6,745 nucleotides of DNA, from assembly GCA_028710915.1 (NCBI GenBank), contig JAQTTF010000039.1, forward strand, positions 1 through 6,745, given 5' to 3'. This DNA is from Minisyncoccota bacterium. GTDB taxonomy: Bacteria; Patescibacteriota; Minisyncoccia; Phycocordibacterales; JAQTLZ01. Below the pieces are notes generated by a model. The model made no database searches, was not told the origin of the DNA, and saw only the letters and a program-made list of their open reading frames with translations. How positions within the stretch are numbered: position 1 is the stretch's first letter; the number at the start of each line of letters is the position of its first letter. Positions 1 to 4,845 of the stretch are shown here, piece by piece. The translations under genes and the position numbers were made by a program.

Positions 1-186
1 TGAATTCATCGCAACGAAAAGCCGGGACCCGTGACTCTTGGCGTCAGCAAAGAGCTTTACATGACCCAAATGCAGCCAACTAAAACAACCACAGGTCAGA
101 ACGTTTTGGTCATCCCGCAGATGCTCCAATGCATCAATCGTGATAACTTTCCGAGTTGTCGGTAATTCCCTGAAATCTCTCACCAT
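1..186 (-). CDS. Cytidylyltransferase-fold nucleotidyltransferase, RfaE2/HldE-C-like (N-terminal 62 residues, cut by window edge)
   Basis: This gene enters from position 186 and runs off the left edge, so only 62 codons are visible and no stop is seen. The reading begins MVRDFRELPTTRKV, then a strand-like VLTCGCF, then SWLHLGHVKLF, and ends AKSHGSRLFVAMNS. The G-x-F-x-x-x-H-x-G-H pattern (HLGH at residues 39-42) is the nucleotide-binding signature of the cytidylyltransferase superfamily. The spacing and the following helix and strand resemble the ADP-heptose/RfaE domain II group, which transfers AMP or CMP to a phosphorylated sugar or alcohol. Residues usually Asn and Asp in TNGCFD are Cys and Ser here (TCGCFS). 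The ATG at 186 is supported by an AAGGAGA motif 6 nt upstream. Arginine codons (AGA, AGG, three CGG) differ from the CGA-rich ribosomal genes next door. The substrate cannot be told from this fragment; glycerol-3-phosphate cytidylyltransferase-like or other relatives remain possible. Confidence 0.78.
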   Translation of the reverse strand, partial: MVRDFRELPTTRKVITIDALEHLRDDQNVLTCGCFSWLHLGHVKLFADAKSHGSRLFVAMNS

Positions 187-192
187 GTGGCC

Positions 193-199
193 TCTCCTT
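193..199 (-). promoter_or_regulatory. Strong Shine-Dalgarno of the nucleotidyltransferase gene
   Basis: Read on the minus strand this is AAGGAGA (continuing as AAGGAGAGG), with 6 nt between it and the ATG at 186. It is the only strong ribosome binding site in the window. It fixes the start of the left-hand gene and shows that the host ribosome probably keeps a normal anti-Shine-Dalgarno. Confidence 0.75.
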
Positions 200-224
200 T
201 TAGGGTTTTGTGCTACCCAAAACT

Positions 225-253
225 AATATACAGGAATCGTAATAGAAAAACAA
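225..253 (-). promoter_or_regulatory. Candidate promoter for the nucleotidyltransferase gene
   Basis: On the minus strand TTGTTT (253-248) and TATATT (230-225) are separated by 17 bp, a plausible but imperfect sigma70 pair. The -35 element lies inside the T-tract of the rplB terminator, so termination and re-initiation would be packed together. The expected RNA start near 218 leaves a leader of about 30 nt with the Shine-Dalgarno. T-rich tracts give chance matches easily, so confidence is low. The logical need for a promoter behind a strong terminator is the main extra support. Confidence 0.35.
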
Positions 254-284
254 AAAAACCGCTTTGAGCGGTTTTTTTGTTTTT
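246..284 (-). terminator. Intrinsic terminator at the end of rplB (perfect 18-bp hairpin)
   Basis: Two exactly complementary 18-nt arms (246-263 and 267-284) enclose a 3-nt loop. The stem has a CCGCT/AGCGG core and a long A-tract/T-tract flank (seven T, G, five T). The flanks are symmetric, so it could stop transcription from both strands. Only minus-strand genes are nearby, where it closes the tuf-rplB unit. The rplB TAA stop (285-283) overlaps the foot of the stem by two bases, leaving essentially no 3' spacer. Confidence 0.93.
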
Positions 285-1134
285 ATTTCTTGTTTTTTCC
301 TTTTCCAACTTTTCTTCGAGAAACAATGAAAATGTTCGAATATTTCTTTGCTCGGCGAGATTTCTGTCCTTTTCCTACTGGTTTACCTTGAGCAGTTTTT
401 GCGCGTCGAGTATCTCGTCCTTGTCGTCCTTCACCTCCTCCGTAAGGGTGGTCTACCGGGTTCATACGAGAAGCGTTCACGGTTGGTCGAATACCGAGCC
501 ATCGTTGTCTTCCCGCTTTTCCGATCTTCACAAGTCGGTTTTCATCGTTTGAAACTTCTCCAACACAAGCGAAACAGTCTTCGTGCACTCGTCGGATTTC
601 TGTCGAAGGCATTTTCAAGTGCGCGTAGTGATCATCTTGAGCAAGAACTTCAATGTAGTTTCCTGCTGAACGGCCGAGCTTTCCGCCATTTCCAGGTTTC
701 AATTCTACGTTATATACAAAAGTACCAACTGGGATTTTCTTCAAAGGCATTCGATTTCCCATTTTGATAGGAGCTTTTTCAGAAACAACAAACTTGTCGC
801 CAACTTTCATAGATTTTGGAGCGAGCACATATCGCTTCTCTCCGTCAGCATACTGAACAAGAGCAATGAAGCCGGTTCGGTTTGGATCGTATTCGATGGT
901 CAAAACAGTCGCAGGAATGTCTTTTTTGTTATATCGAAAATCAACATCTCGGAAAAGCCGCTTGTGTCCGCCTCCATGATGTCGCTGTGTGAGTCGTCCT
1001 TGAGAGTTGCGTCCTACATCTCGTTTGAAACCCGAGGTAAGGGCTTTGAGGGGCTCTGACGCGGTGATAAAGTCTCGGTAGTTGATACCGGTCATTCCAC
1101 GTCTCGATGCTGTTGTTGGTTTATAGGTCTTCAT
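283..1134 (-). CDS. rplB: 50S ribosomal protein L2
   Basis: L2 is a primary 23S rRNA-binding protein next to the peptidyl transferase centre and needed for subunit joining. The chain opens MKTYKPTTASRRGMT, has the RNA-binding stretch GRNSQGR...GGGHKRLFR near residues 41-62, and the C-terminal MNPVDHPYGGGEG loop near 224-236. The conserved His of DHP is kept, while the usual second His (HPHGGG) is Tyr and the usual P-x-x-R-G before the loop reads PTVNA. Length is 283 residues from this start (E. coli 273), with a basic tail ending VGKGKNKK. An in-frame ATG at 1155 would add MPFFTNG. I prefer 1134 because L2 proteins normally begin within a few residues of the YKPT motif; neither start has a close Shine-Dalgarno (a GGCGGAG sits about 19 nt before 1155). 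It is the last gene of the unit and runs straight into a terminator. Confidence 0.96.
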   Translation of the reverse strand: MKTYKPTTASRRGMTGINYRDFITASEPLKALTSGFKRDVGRNSQGRLTQRHHGGGHKRLFRDVDFRYNKKDIPATVLTIEYDPNRTGFIALVQYADGEKRYVLAPKSMKVGDKFVVSEKAPIKMGNRMPLKKIPVGTFVYNVELKPGNGGKLGRSAGNYIEVLAQDDHYAHLKMPSTEIRRVHEDCFACVGEVSNDENRLVKIGKAGRQRWLGIRPTVNASRMNPVDHPYGGGEGRQGRDTRRAKTAQGKPVGKGQKSRRAKKYSNIFIVSRRKVGKGKNKK

Positions 1135-1274
1135 CCCGTTAGTGAAAAATGGCATTGTCTGCTGTGAAGCAACTCCGCCAAGTTTTAAATTAAAATAATG
1201 TTTTGTAAATCATGTTATGTTATTACTCTTTTCTTCCTTTGTAGCAAACAGCGATGCCATTTTCTACTACGGGA
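1135..1274 (-). other. AT-rich spacer between rplW and rplB
   Basis: This is the longest spacer inside the cluster, about 120-140 nt depending on the rplB start. It contains a run of AT-rich sequence (about 1180-1225) and an AAAGGAAG motif that is not placed before any plausible start. One tiny ORF (ATG at 1260 to TGA at 1210, 16 codons, beginning MASLFATKEEK) has no Shine-Dalgarno and no recognisable product. A TATAAT on the minus strand (1279-1274) overlaps the end of rplW, but no -35 partner is visible. I see no clear terminator or RNA gene. Confidence 0.4.
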
Positions 1275-1646
1275 TTATACAAATTCGATCTTGTCCCCTT
1301 TCTTAAGGAAAACGTATGCCTTTTTTGTCTGTGATTTCATTCCCACTTTTCCACGGATGAAAACTTTCTTTGCCGGTGTTCGGACAATGTTTACTTTGAC
1401 CGGAGTCACTTTGTACATTTCTGTGATTGTTTTTGAAACTGTTCCTTTTGTTGCAGAAAGCGCGACTGAAAAAACATAAATATTTTGTGCAGATTGAAAG
1501 GAAGCTTTCTCTGTTACTCGAGGATGGAGAACGATATGAGAAAGGTCTGCGTGAGGCTTTGTGGAAGGTGCTTTCACAACAGCAACTTCTGTTTTCACAG
1601 CCTTTGCCTTCTTTTCAGTATTCTTTTTTGTCGAAAGGATAGCCAT
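1275..1646 (-). CDS. rplW: 50S ribosomal protein L23 with basic N-terminal extension
   Basis: L23 lies at the mouth of the exit tunnel and is the docking site for trigger factor and SRP. The core begins around residue 38 with VLHPRVTEKA, matching the family's start. Its Glu (residue 46) corresponds to E. coli Glu18, the chaperone contact. The end GKVGMKSQTKKAYVFLKKG is the usual C-terminal strand region. At 123 residues it is longer than E. coli L23 (100) because of a Lys/Ala/Val-rich tail of about 35 residues (NTEKKAKAVKTEVAVVKAP); that tail is predicted to be disordered and to sit at the ribosome surface. The start is 5 nt after the rplD stop and has no Shine-Dalgarno (upstream CTAAATAATTACT). 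Translation may be coupled to rplD. Confidence 0.95.
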   Translation of the reverse strand: MAILSTKKNTEKKAKAVKTEVAVVKAPSTKPHADLSHIVLHPRVTEKASFQSAQNIYVFSVALSATKGTVSKTITEMYKVTPVKVNIVRTPAKKVFIRGKVGMKSQTKKAYVFLKKGDKIEFV

Positions 1647-1651
1647 AGTAA

Positions 1652-2326
1652 TTATTTAGTCTTAGCAGGAATTTTTGATGAAAGGAATTCAAATGACTTC
1701 TCCGGCTCGGTGATTATCAAATATGCATTCTGCATTAAGTCCATAGGATTCATATTTCGAAGTTCATCTACAGTGACATTTCCGAAATTGCTGAAACCTC
1801 GTTCTATTGCAACATCTTTGTGGCCGAGAGTGATATAAGCGGCATTCTTTCGCTTGGTTGAAAGTTTTTCAAAGCCTGCAATTTTGCCGAGATTCATTAC
1901 GATTTCCTTTGCATCTTTTGTCTTTCCACCTTCCAAATTCATAGTATCGAGGAAAATAATTTCTTTGTCTTTGAGTTTGCGTGAAAGAATCGTGTAGAGC
2001 GCTTTCGCTTTCATTGAACGGTTGATCTTTCGATCAAAATTCTGATCATTTCGAGGACCATGCGCAACACCTCCACCAACCCAAATAGGAGAACGAGTAG
2101 ATCCGTGACGAGCTCGGCCAGTACCTTTCTGTCTCCAAGGCTTCTTGCCTCCTCCTCTCACTTCTCCTCGCGTCTTTGTGTGAGCAACAGGCTTTCGAGC
2201 ATTGGTCTTCATTGAAGTCGTAACCTGGTGAACCAAGTCAGAATTCCAGTGAACGCCGAACACCGCTTCAGGAAGTTTTACTTTCCCAGTTTCTTTTCCT
2301 TTTTGGTTGTAGACTGTTGCTTCCAT
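1652..2326 (-). CDS. rplD: 50S ribosomal protein L4
   Basis: L4 binds 23S rRNA and sends a long loop into the polypeptide exit tunnel. That loop is clear at residues about 50-92, with GGGKKPWRQKGTGRARHG followed by SPIWVGGGVAHGP, the family's hallmark. The globular part follows (KALYTILSRKLKDKEIIFLD, then FGNVTVDELRNMNPMDLM and AYLIITEPE). At 224 residues it is about 20 longer than the E. coli protein, partly from a C-terminal tail ending KIPAKTK. The ATG lies 5 nt beyond the rplC stop, so the two are probably translationally coupled; only a weak AAAGG, 9 nt upstream, resembles a Shine-Dalgarno. In E. coli L4 represses its own S10 operon through the leader RNA; nothing here shows whether that also applies. 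Confidence 0.96.
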   Translation of the reverse strand: MEATVYNQKGKETGKVKLPEAVFGVHWNSDLVHQVTTSMKTNARKPVAHTKTRGEVRGGGKKPWRQKGTGRARHGSTRSPIWVGGGVAHGPRNDQNFDRKINRSMKAKALYTILSRKLKDKEIIFLDTMNLEGGKTKDAKEIVMNLGKIAGFEKLSTKRKNAAYITLGHKDVAIERGFSNFGNVTVDELRNMNPMDLMQNAYLIITEPEKSFEFLSSKIPAKTK

Positions 2327-2331
2327 GATTT

Positions 2332-2934
2332 TTAGCCTTTGATCTCGACAAGTGTTCCTCGTCGTCCCGGAACCGCTCCGCCGATAATAATTTCTCGTTT
2401 TGCTTCGTCCACCATAAGTACTTTCATACCCTTGGCAGTGATGACATCCTGTCCCATTCGGCCACCCATGCGCATTCCTTTCGGAACTCGAGTTCGGAGT
2501 CCTCCTCCGATTGAACCCGGCTCTCGTTCTGCGTGTTTGTTACCGTGTGATCGGCGTCCTCCGCTGAAATTATGTCGTTTGATAACACCTTGGAATCCTT
2601 TTCCTTTTGAAACGGAAGTGATGACTACTTCATCCCCTACTTTGAAAAGTGCGGGGCTAAGAGCGTCACCGACTTTCAAAGTTCCTTCACCTCGGAATTC
2701 TCGGAAATTAGAAAAGTTGCCGAGTTCTTTTGTGTGGCCTTTTTGTGCCTTGTTTACGTTCTTTGGATTGCGAGTTCCGTAGCCAACCTGAACAGCAGTA
2801 TATCCGTCAGAGTCTTTGGTCTTTACTTGAGTAACTACGTTTGGACCGACAGAAATTACCGTTCCAGGGTGAAGAACTCCGTTTTCATCGAAGACTTGCG
2901 TCATATTCACCTTTTGTCCTAGGACGAATTTCAT
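2332..2934 (-). CDS. rplC: 50S ribosomal protein L3
   Basis: L3 is an early-assembly protein whose central loop reaches the peptidyl transferase centre. The 200-residue product shows the opening GQKVNMTQVFDENG, the family signature SKGKGFQGVIKR (residues 109-120), and the loop HGNKHAEREPGSIG (130-143) followed by RMGGRMG (155-161). At the position of the Gln methylated by PrmB in E. coli (AGQMG) there is Arg, so that modification is not expected. Length is close to E. coli L3 (209). The start has no Shine-Dalgarno; it follows a T7-GC-A6 stretch. A 94-nt spacer with a strong hairpin separates it from rpsJ, the one place in the front half of the cluster where the genes are not tightly packed. 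Confidence 0.96.
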   Translation of the reverse strand: MKFVLGQKVNMTQVFDENGVLHPGTVISVGPNVVTQVKTKDSDGYTAVQVGYGTRNPKNVNKAQKGHTKELGNFSNFREFRGEGTLKVGDALSPALFKVGDEVVITSVSKGKGFQGVIKRHNFSGGRRSHGNKHAEREPGSIGGGLRTRVPKGMRMGGRMGQDVITAKGMKVLMVDEAKREIIIGGAVPGRRGTLVEIKG

Positions 2935-2977
2935 GTTTTTTGCAAAAAAATCTCACTCAACTTAACAGAAAGGACGC

Positions 2978-3019
2978 GGAAAGTAAAGCTTAAAGCCATT
3001 TTAAGCTATTCGGCTTTCC
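2978..3019 (-). other. RNA hairpin in the rpsJ-rplC spacer, with an alternative fold
   Basis: An 8-bp perfect inner stem (2987-2994 with 3000-3007, 5-nt loop) is enclosed by a 6-bp outer stem (GGAAAG/CTTTCC, 2978-2983 with 3014-3019) across an asymmetric internal loop. A competing 6-bp pairing, AAAGCC with GGCTTT (2992-2997 with 3012-3017), uses bases from both stems, so the two folds exclude each other. No T-tract follows directly on the minus strand, so it is not a normal terminator. A role in RNA processing, mRNA stability or feedback control is possible but inferred. Confidence 0.5.
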
Positions 3020-3028
3020 TTTTTGGTC

Positions 3029-3451
3029 TTACAGAATCTTAACGTCAATATCAACGCCGGAAGGAAGGTTCATATTGGTCAAAGCCTCAATGATCTTCCC
3101 TGACGGATTTAATATATCGATAAGTCGCTTGTGAACTCGCATTTCGAACTGTTCCCTGGCATTTTTGTACACGAATGCAGAACGGTTGACTGTGTATTTG
3201 TTGATCTCTGTCGGAAGCGGAACTGGTCCTACAACTTTTGCATCATATCGAAGAGCTGTATCGATGATCTGCTTTACAGACAAATCAAGGATCTTATATT
3301 CGTATGCTCGAACTCGAATACGAAGCTTTGAGATTGCGCCGTCTTTTGGAGCCGCAGAAACTTTGACCGCCTTCTTCACGGCTGGAGTTTTCTTCGCAGG
3401 TGCCTTTGCTTTCTTTTCAGTTGTTGCTTTCGCAGCCATGGATGGGGGCAT
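3029..3451 (-). CDS. rpsJ: 30S ribosomal protein S10 with basic N-terminal extension
   Basis: S10 belongs to the 30S head and, as NusE, also takes part in transcription antitermination. The core is unmistakable: KLRIRVRAYEYKILDLSVKQI from about residue 42, VGPVPLPTEINKYTVNRS, then REQFEMRVHKRLIDILNPSGK and the end LPSGVDIDVKIL. The product is 140 residues against about 103 in most bacteria, the excess being a Lys/Ala/Pro tail of about 40 residues (TEKKAKAPAKKTPAVKKAVK). Two ATGs are possible: 3451 (MPPSMAAK) and 3439 (MAAKATT). The first follows an AT-rich stretch like the other starts in this cluster, the second a run of C; neither has a Shine-Dalgarno. It begins 10 nt after the tuf stop, so co-transcription and probably coupled translation are expected. 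Confidence 0.95.
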   Translation of the reverse strand: MPPSMAAKATTEKKAKAPAKKTPAVKKAVKVSAAPKDGAISKLRIRVRAYEYKILDLSVKQIIDTALRYDAKVVGPVPLPTEINKYTVNRSAFVYKNAREQFEMRVHKRLIDILNPSGKIIEALTNMNLPSGVDIDVKIL

Positions 3452-3461
3452 AATAAATAAT

Positions 3462-4652
3462 TTATGCGATAACTTTTGTTACCACTCCGGCACCCACAGT
3501 CTTGCCTCCTTCTCGGATAGCAAATCTCTGCTGGTCTTCAAGAGCAATTGGAGCAACCAATTTCACTTTGAAAGTAATAGTATCTCCAGGCATAACCATT
3601 TCTGTTTTCTCTGGAAGAGTCACTTCTCCGGTAACGTCAGTTGTTCGGAAGTAGAATTGTGGCTTGTATCCTGTAAAGAATGGGGTGTGTCGTCCTCCTT
3701 CCTCTTTCTTCAAGATATACACTTCAGATGTAAATTCTGTATGAGGAGTAACTGAACCCGGCTTCGCGATAACCTGTCCTCGGTGTACGTCTTCCTTTCG
3801 TGTACCTCGGAGGAGGATTCCGGCGTTGTCTCCGGCCATACCTTCTGAAAGCTGTTTGTTGAACATTTCAATACCAGTTACAGCAGTCTTTGCAGTAGGC
3901 TTGATACCGACAATTTCAACTTCCTCGCCAACCTTGATCATTCCTCGCTCAATTCTTCCGGTAACCACAGTTCCTCGTCCTTCAATTGAGAAAATGTCTT
4001 CAATTGGCATAAGGAAAGGCTTGTCTGTTTCTCGCTTTGGAACTGGGATGTAAGTATCAAGAGCGTTGGTGAGTTCCATGATCTTCTTTACCCATTCATC
4101 ATCTTTTGAAGTTGCTTCGAGAGCTTTGAGAGCTGAACCTCGAATAACTGGAGCTCCTTTTCCGTCGAAACCTTGCTTTGTGAGAAGTTCTCGAACCTCT
4201 TCTTCAACGAGGTCTACGAGGTCTTTGTCATCAACCATGTCTACTTTGTTCAAAAAGACGATGATTTTTGGCACTCCGACTTGCTTTGCGAGGAGAACGT
4301 GTTCGCGAGTCTGTGGCATCACTCCGTCAGTAGCTGCGATAACGAGAATAGCACCGTCCATTTGAGCGGCACCGGTGATCATGTTCTTAATATAGTCGGC
4401 GTGTCCAGGAGCGTCGATGTGAGCGTAGTGTCGAGTTGCTGTTTCGTATTCGTTGTGAGAGAGGGCAATCGTAATACCTCGGGCCTTTTCTTCAGGCGCT
4501 GAGTCAATTTCATCAACTTTCTTGAGCTTCACTGTCTGACCATTCAAGTGAAGAGAATTGAGAATTGCCGCAGTAAGAGTTGTCTTCCCGTGGTCGACGT
4601 GACCGATGGTACCGACGTTTACGTGAGGCTTCGAACGATTAAATTCTGCCAT
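3462..4652 (-). CDS. tuf: Elongation factor Tu
   Basis: EF-Tu is the GTPase that brings aminoacyl-tRNA to the ribosomal A site. All parts of the G domain are visible: P-loop GHVDHGKT (17-24), switch I EKARGITI with Thr61, DAPGH (80-84) with the catalytic His84, NKVD (135-138) and SAL (173-175). Domains 2 and 3 follow (IEGRGTVVTGRIERG near 226-240; GGRHTPFFTGYKPQFYFRTTDVTG; end TVGAGVVTKVIA). At 396 residues it is full length. It has no cysteine at all: the common DCPGH and NKCD are DAPGH and NKVD. Of its 17 Arg codons I count 13 CGA, 2 AGA, 1 CGT and 1 CGC. It is the first gene of the unit, about 100 nt downstream of a strong promoter, with fusA, rpsG and rpsL absent upstream. There is no Shine-Dalgarno before the ATG (upstream TTTTAATAAAAAACT). 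Confidence 0.98.
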   Translation of the reverse strand: MAEFNRSKPHVNVGTIGHVDHGKTTLTAAILNSLHLNGQTVKLKKVDEIDSAPEEKARGITIALSHNEYETATRHYAHIDAPGHADYIKNMITGAAQMDGAILVIAATDGVMPQTREHVLLAKQVGVPKIIVFLNKVDMVDDKDLVDLVEEEVRELLTKQGFDGKGAPVIRGSALKALEATSKDDEWVKKIMELTNALDTYIPVPKRETDKPFLMPIEDIFSIEGRGTVVTGRIERGMIKVGEEVEIVGIKPTAKTAVTGIEMFNKQLSEGMAGDNAGILLRGTRKEDVHRGQVIAKPGSVTPHTEFTSEVYILKKEEGGRHTPFFTGYKPQFYFRTTDVTGEVTLPEKTEMVMPGDTITFKVKLVAPIALEDQQRFAIREGGKTVGAGVVTKVIA

Positions 4653-4706
4653 AGTTTTTTATTAAAATTAGACTAATAAATAATAATACAACGAAACAAA
4701 ACGCCA

Positions 4707-4742
4707 CGCTGCTTTTTCTGTAAAGAACAGGAAAAACAAGCG
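4707..4742 (-). other. Imperfect hairpin in the tuf leader RNA
   Basis: The leader between the inferred RNA start (about 4753) and the tuf ATG contains arms AGCG/CGCT (4739-4742 with 4707-4710), a 2x2 internal loop, a 5-bp A/T stem (4732-4736 with 4713-4717), one bulged base, and ACAG/CTGT (4727-4730 with 4718-4721) closing a 5-nt loop. It is weak in its middle part and is not followed by a terminator-like T-tract. The rest of the leader, 4653-4700, is AT-rich and shows nothing else clear. It might protect the transcript or bind a regulator; this is inference. Confidence 0.35.
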
Positions 4743-4760
4743 AAAAATGCGATAGCACAC

Positions 4761-4788
4761 ATCATAGCAAAGAAAGAAAGTATGTCAA
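4761..4788 (-). promoter_or_regulatory. Strong sigma70-type promoter of the tuf-rpsJ-rplCDWB unit
   Basis: On the minus strand a consensus -35 TTGACA (4788-4783) and a -10 TATGAT (4766-4761, one mismatch) are 16 bp apart, and TGC directly before the -10 gives an extended -10 element. The RNA should begin near 4753, giving a leader of about 100 nt. The promoter lies just after the terminator of the upstream gene, as expected for the head of a highly expressed unit. Confidence 0.88.
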
Positions 4789-4792
4789 CAGA

Positions 4793-4822
4793 AAAGCCCC
4801 CAAGTGTTCCCTTGGGGGCTTT
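4793..4822 (-). terminator. Intrinsic terminator of the Ig-domain protein gene
   Basis: A perfect 12-bp stem (4793-4804 with 4811-4822) with five consecutive G-C pairs and a 6-nt loop begins 23 nt after the stop codon at 4846. On the minus strand it ends in CTTTTC, a short T-tract. It separates the surface-protein gene from the tuf promoter, whose -35 begins 4 nt further on. Confidence 0.88.
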
Positions 4823-4845
4823 CATATCGACTACCCTTCTTTGGT

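Noticed and set aside
277..767. Plus-strand open frames opposite rplB (and similar ones opposite rplD, rplC, rpsJ, tuf)
   Set aside because: They lie opposite strongly conserved genes, lack ribosome binding sites and give low-complexity Ser/Phe/Leu-rich products; they are mirror images of the real codons.
1183..1195. TTTTAA-A-TTAAAA inverted repeat as an operator
   Set aside because: Short A/T palindromes arise easily in AT-rich spacers; no second copy or regulator is nearby.
1274..1279. TATAAT on the minus strand as an internal promoter for rplB
   Set aside because: It is made of the last codons of rplW (GTA TAA T) and has no -35 box at 16-18 bp.
2935..2950. T7-GC-A6 stretch before rplC as a terminator
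   Set aside because: The palindrome has no GC stem and no real loop, and the hairpin upstream is about 28 nt away from the T-tract.
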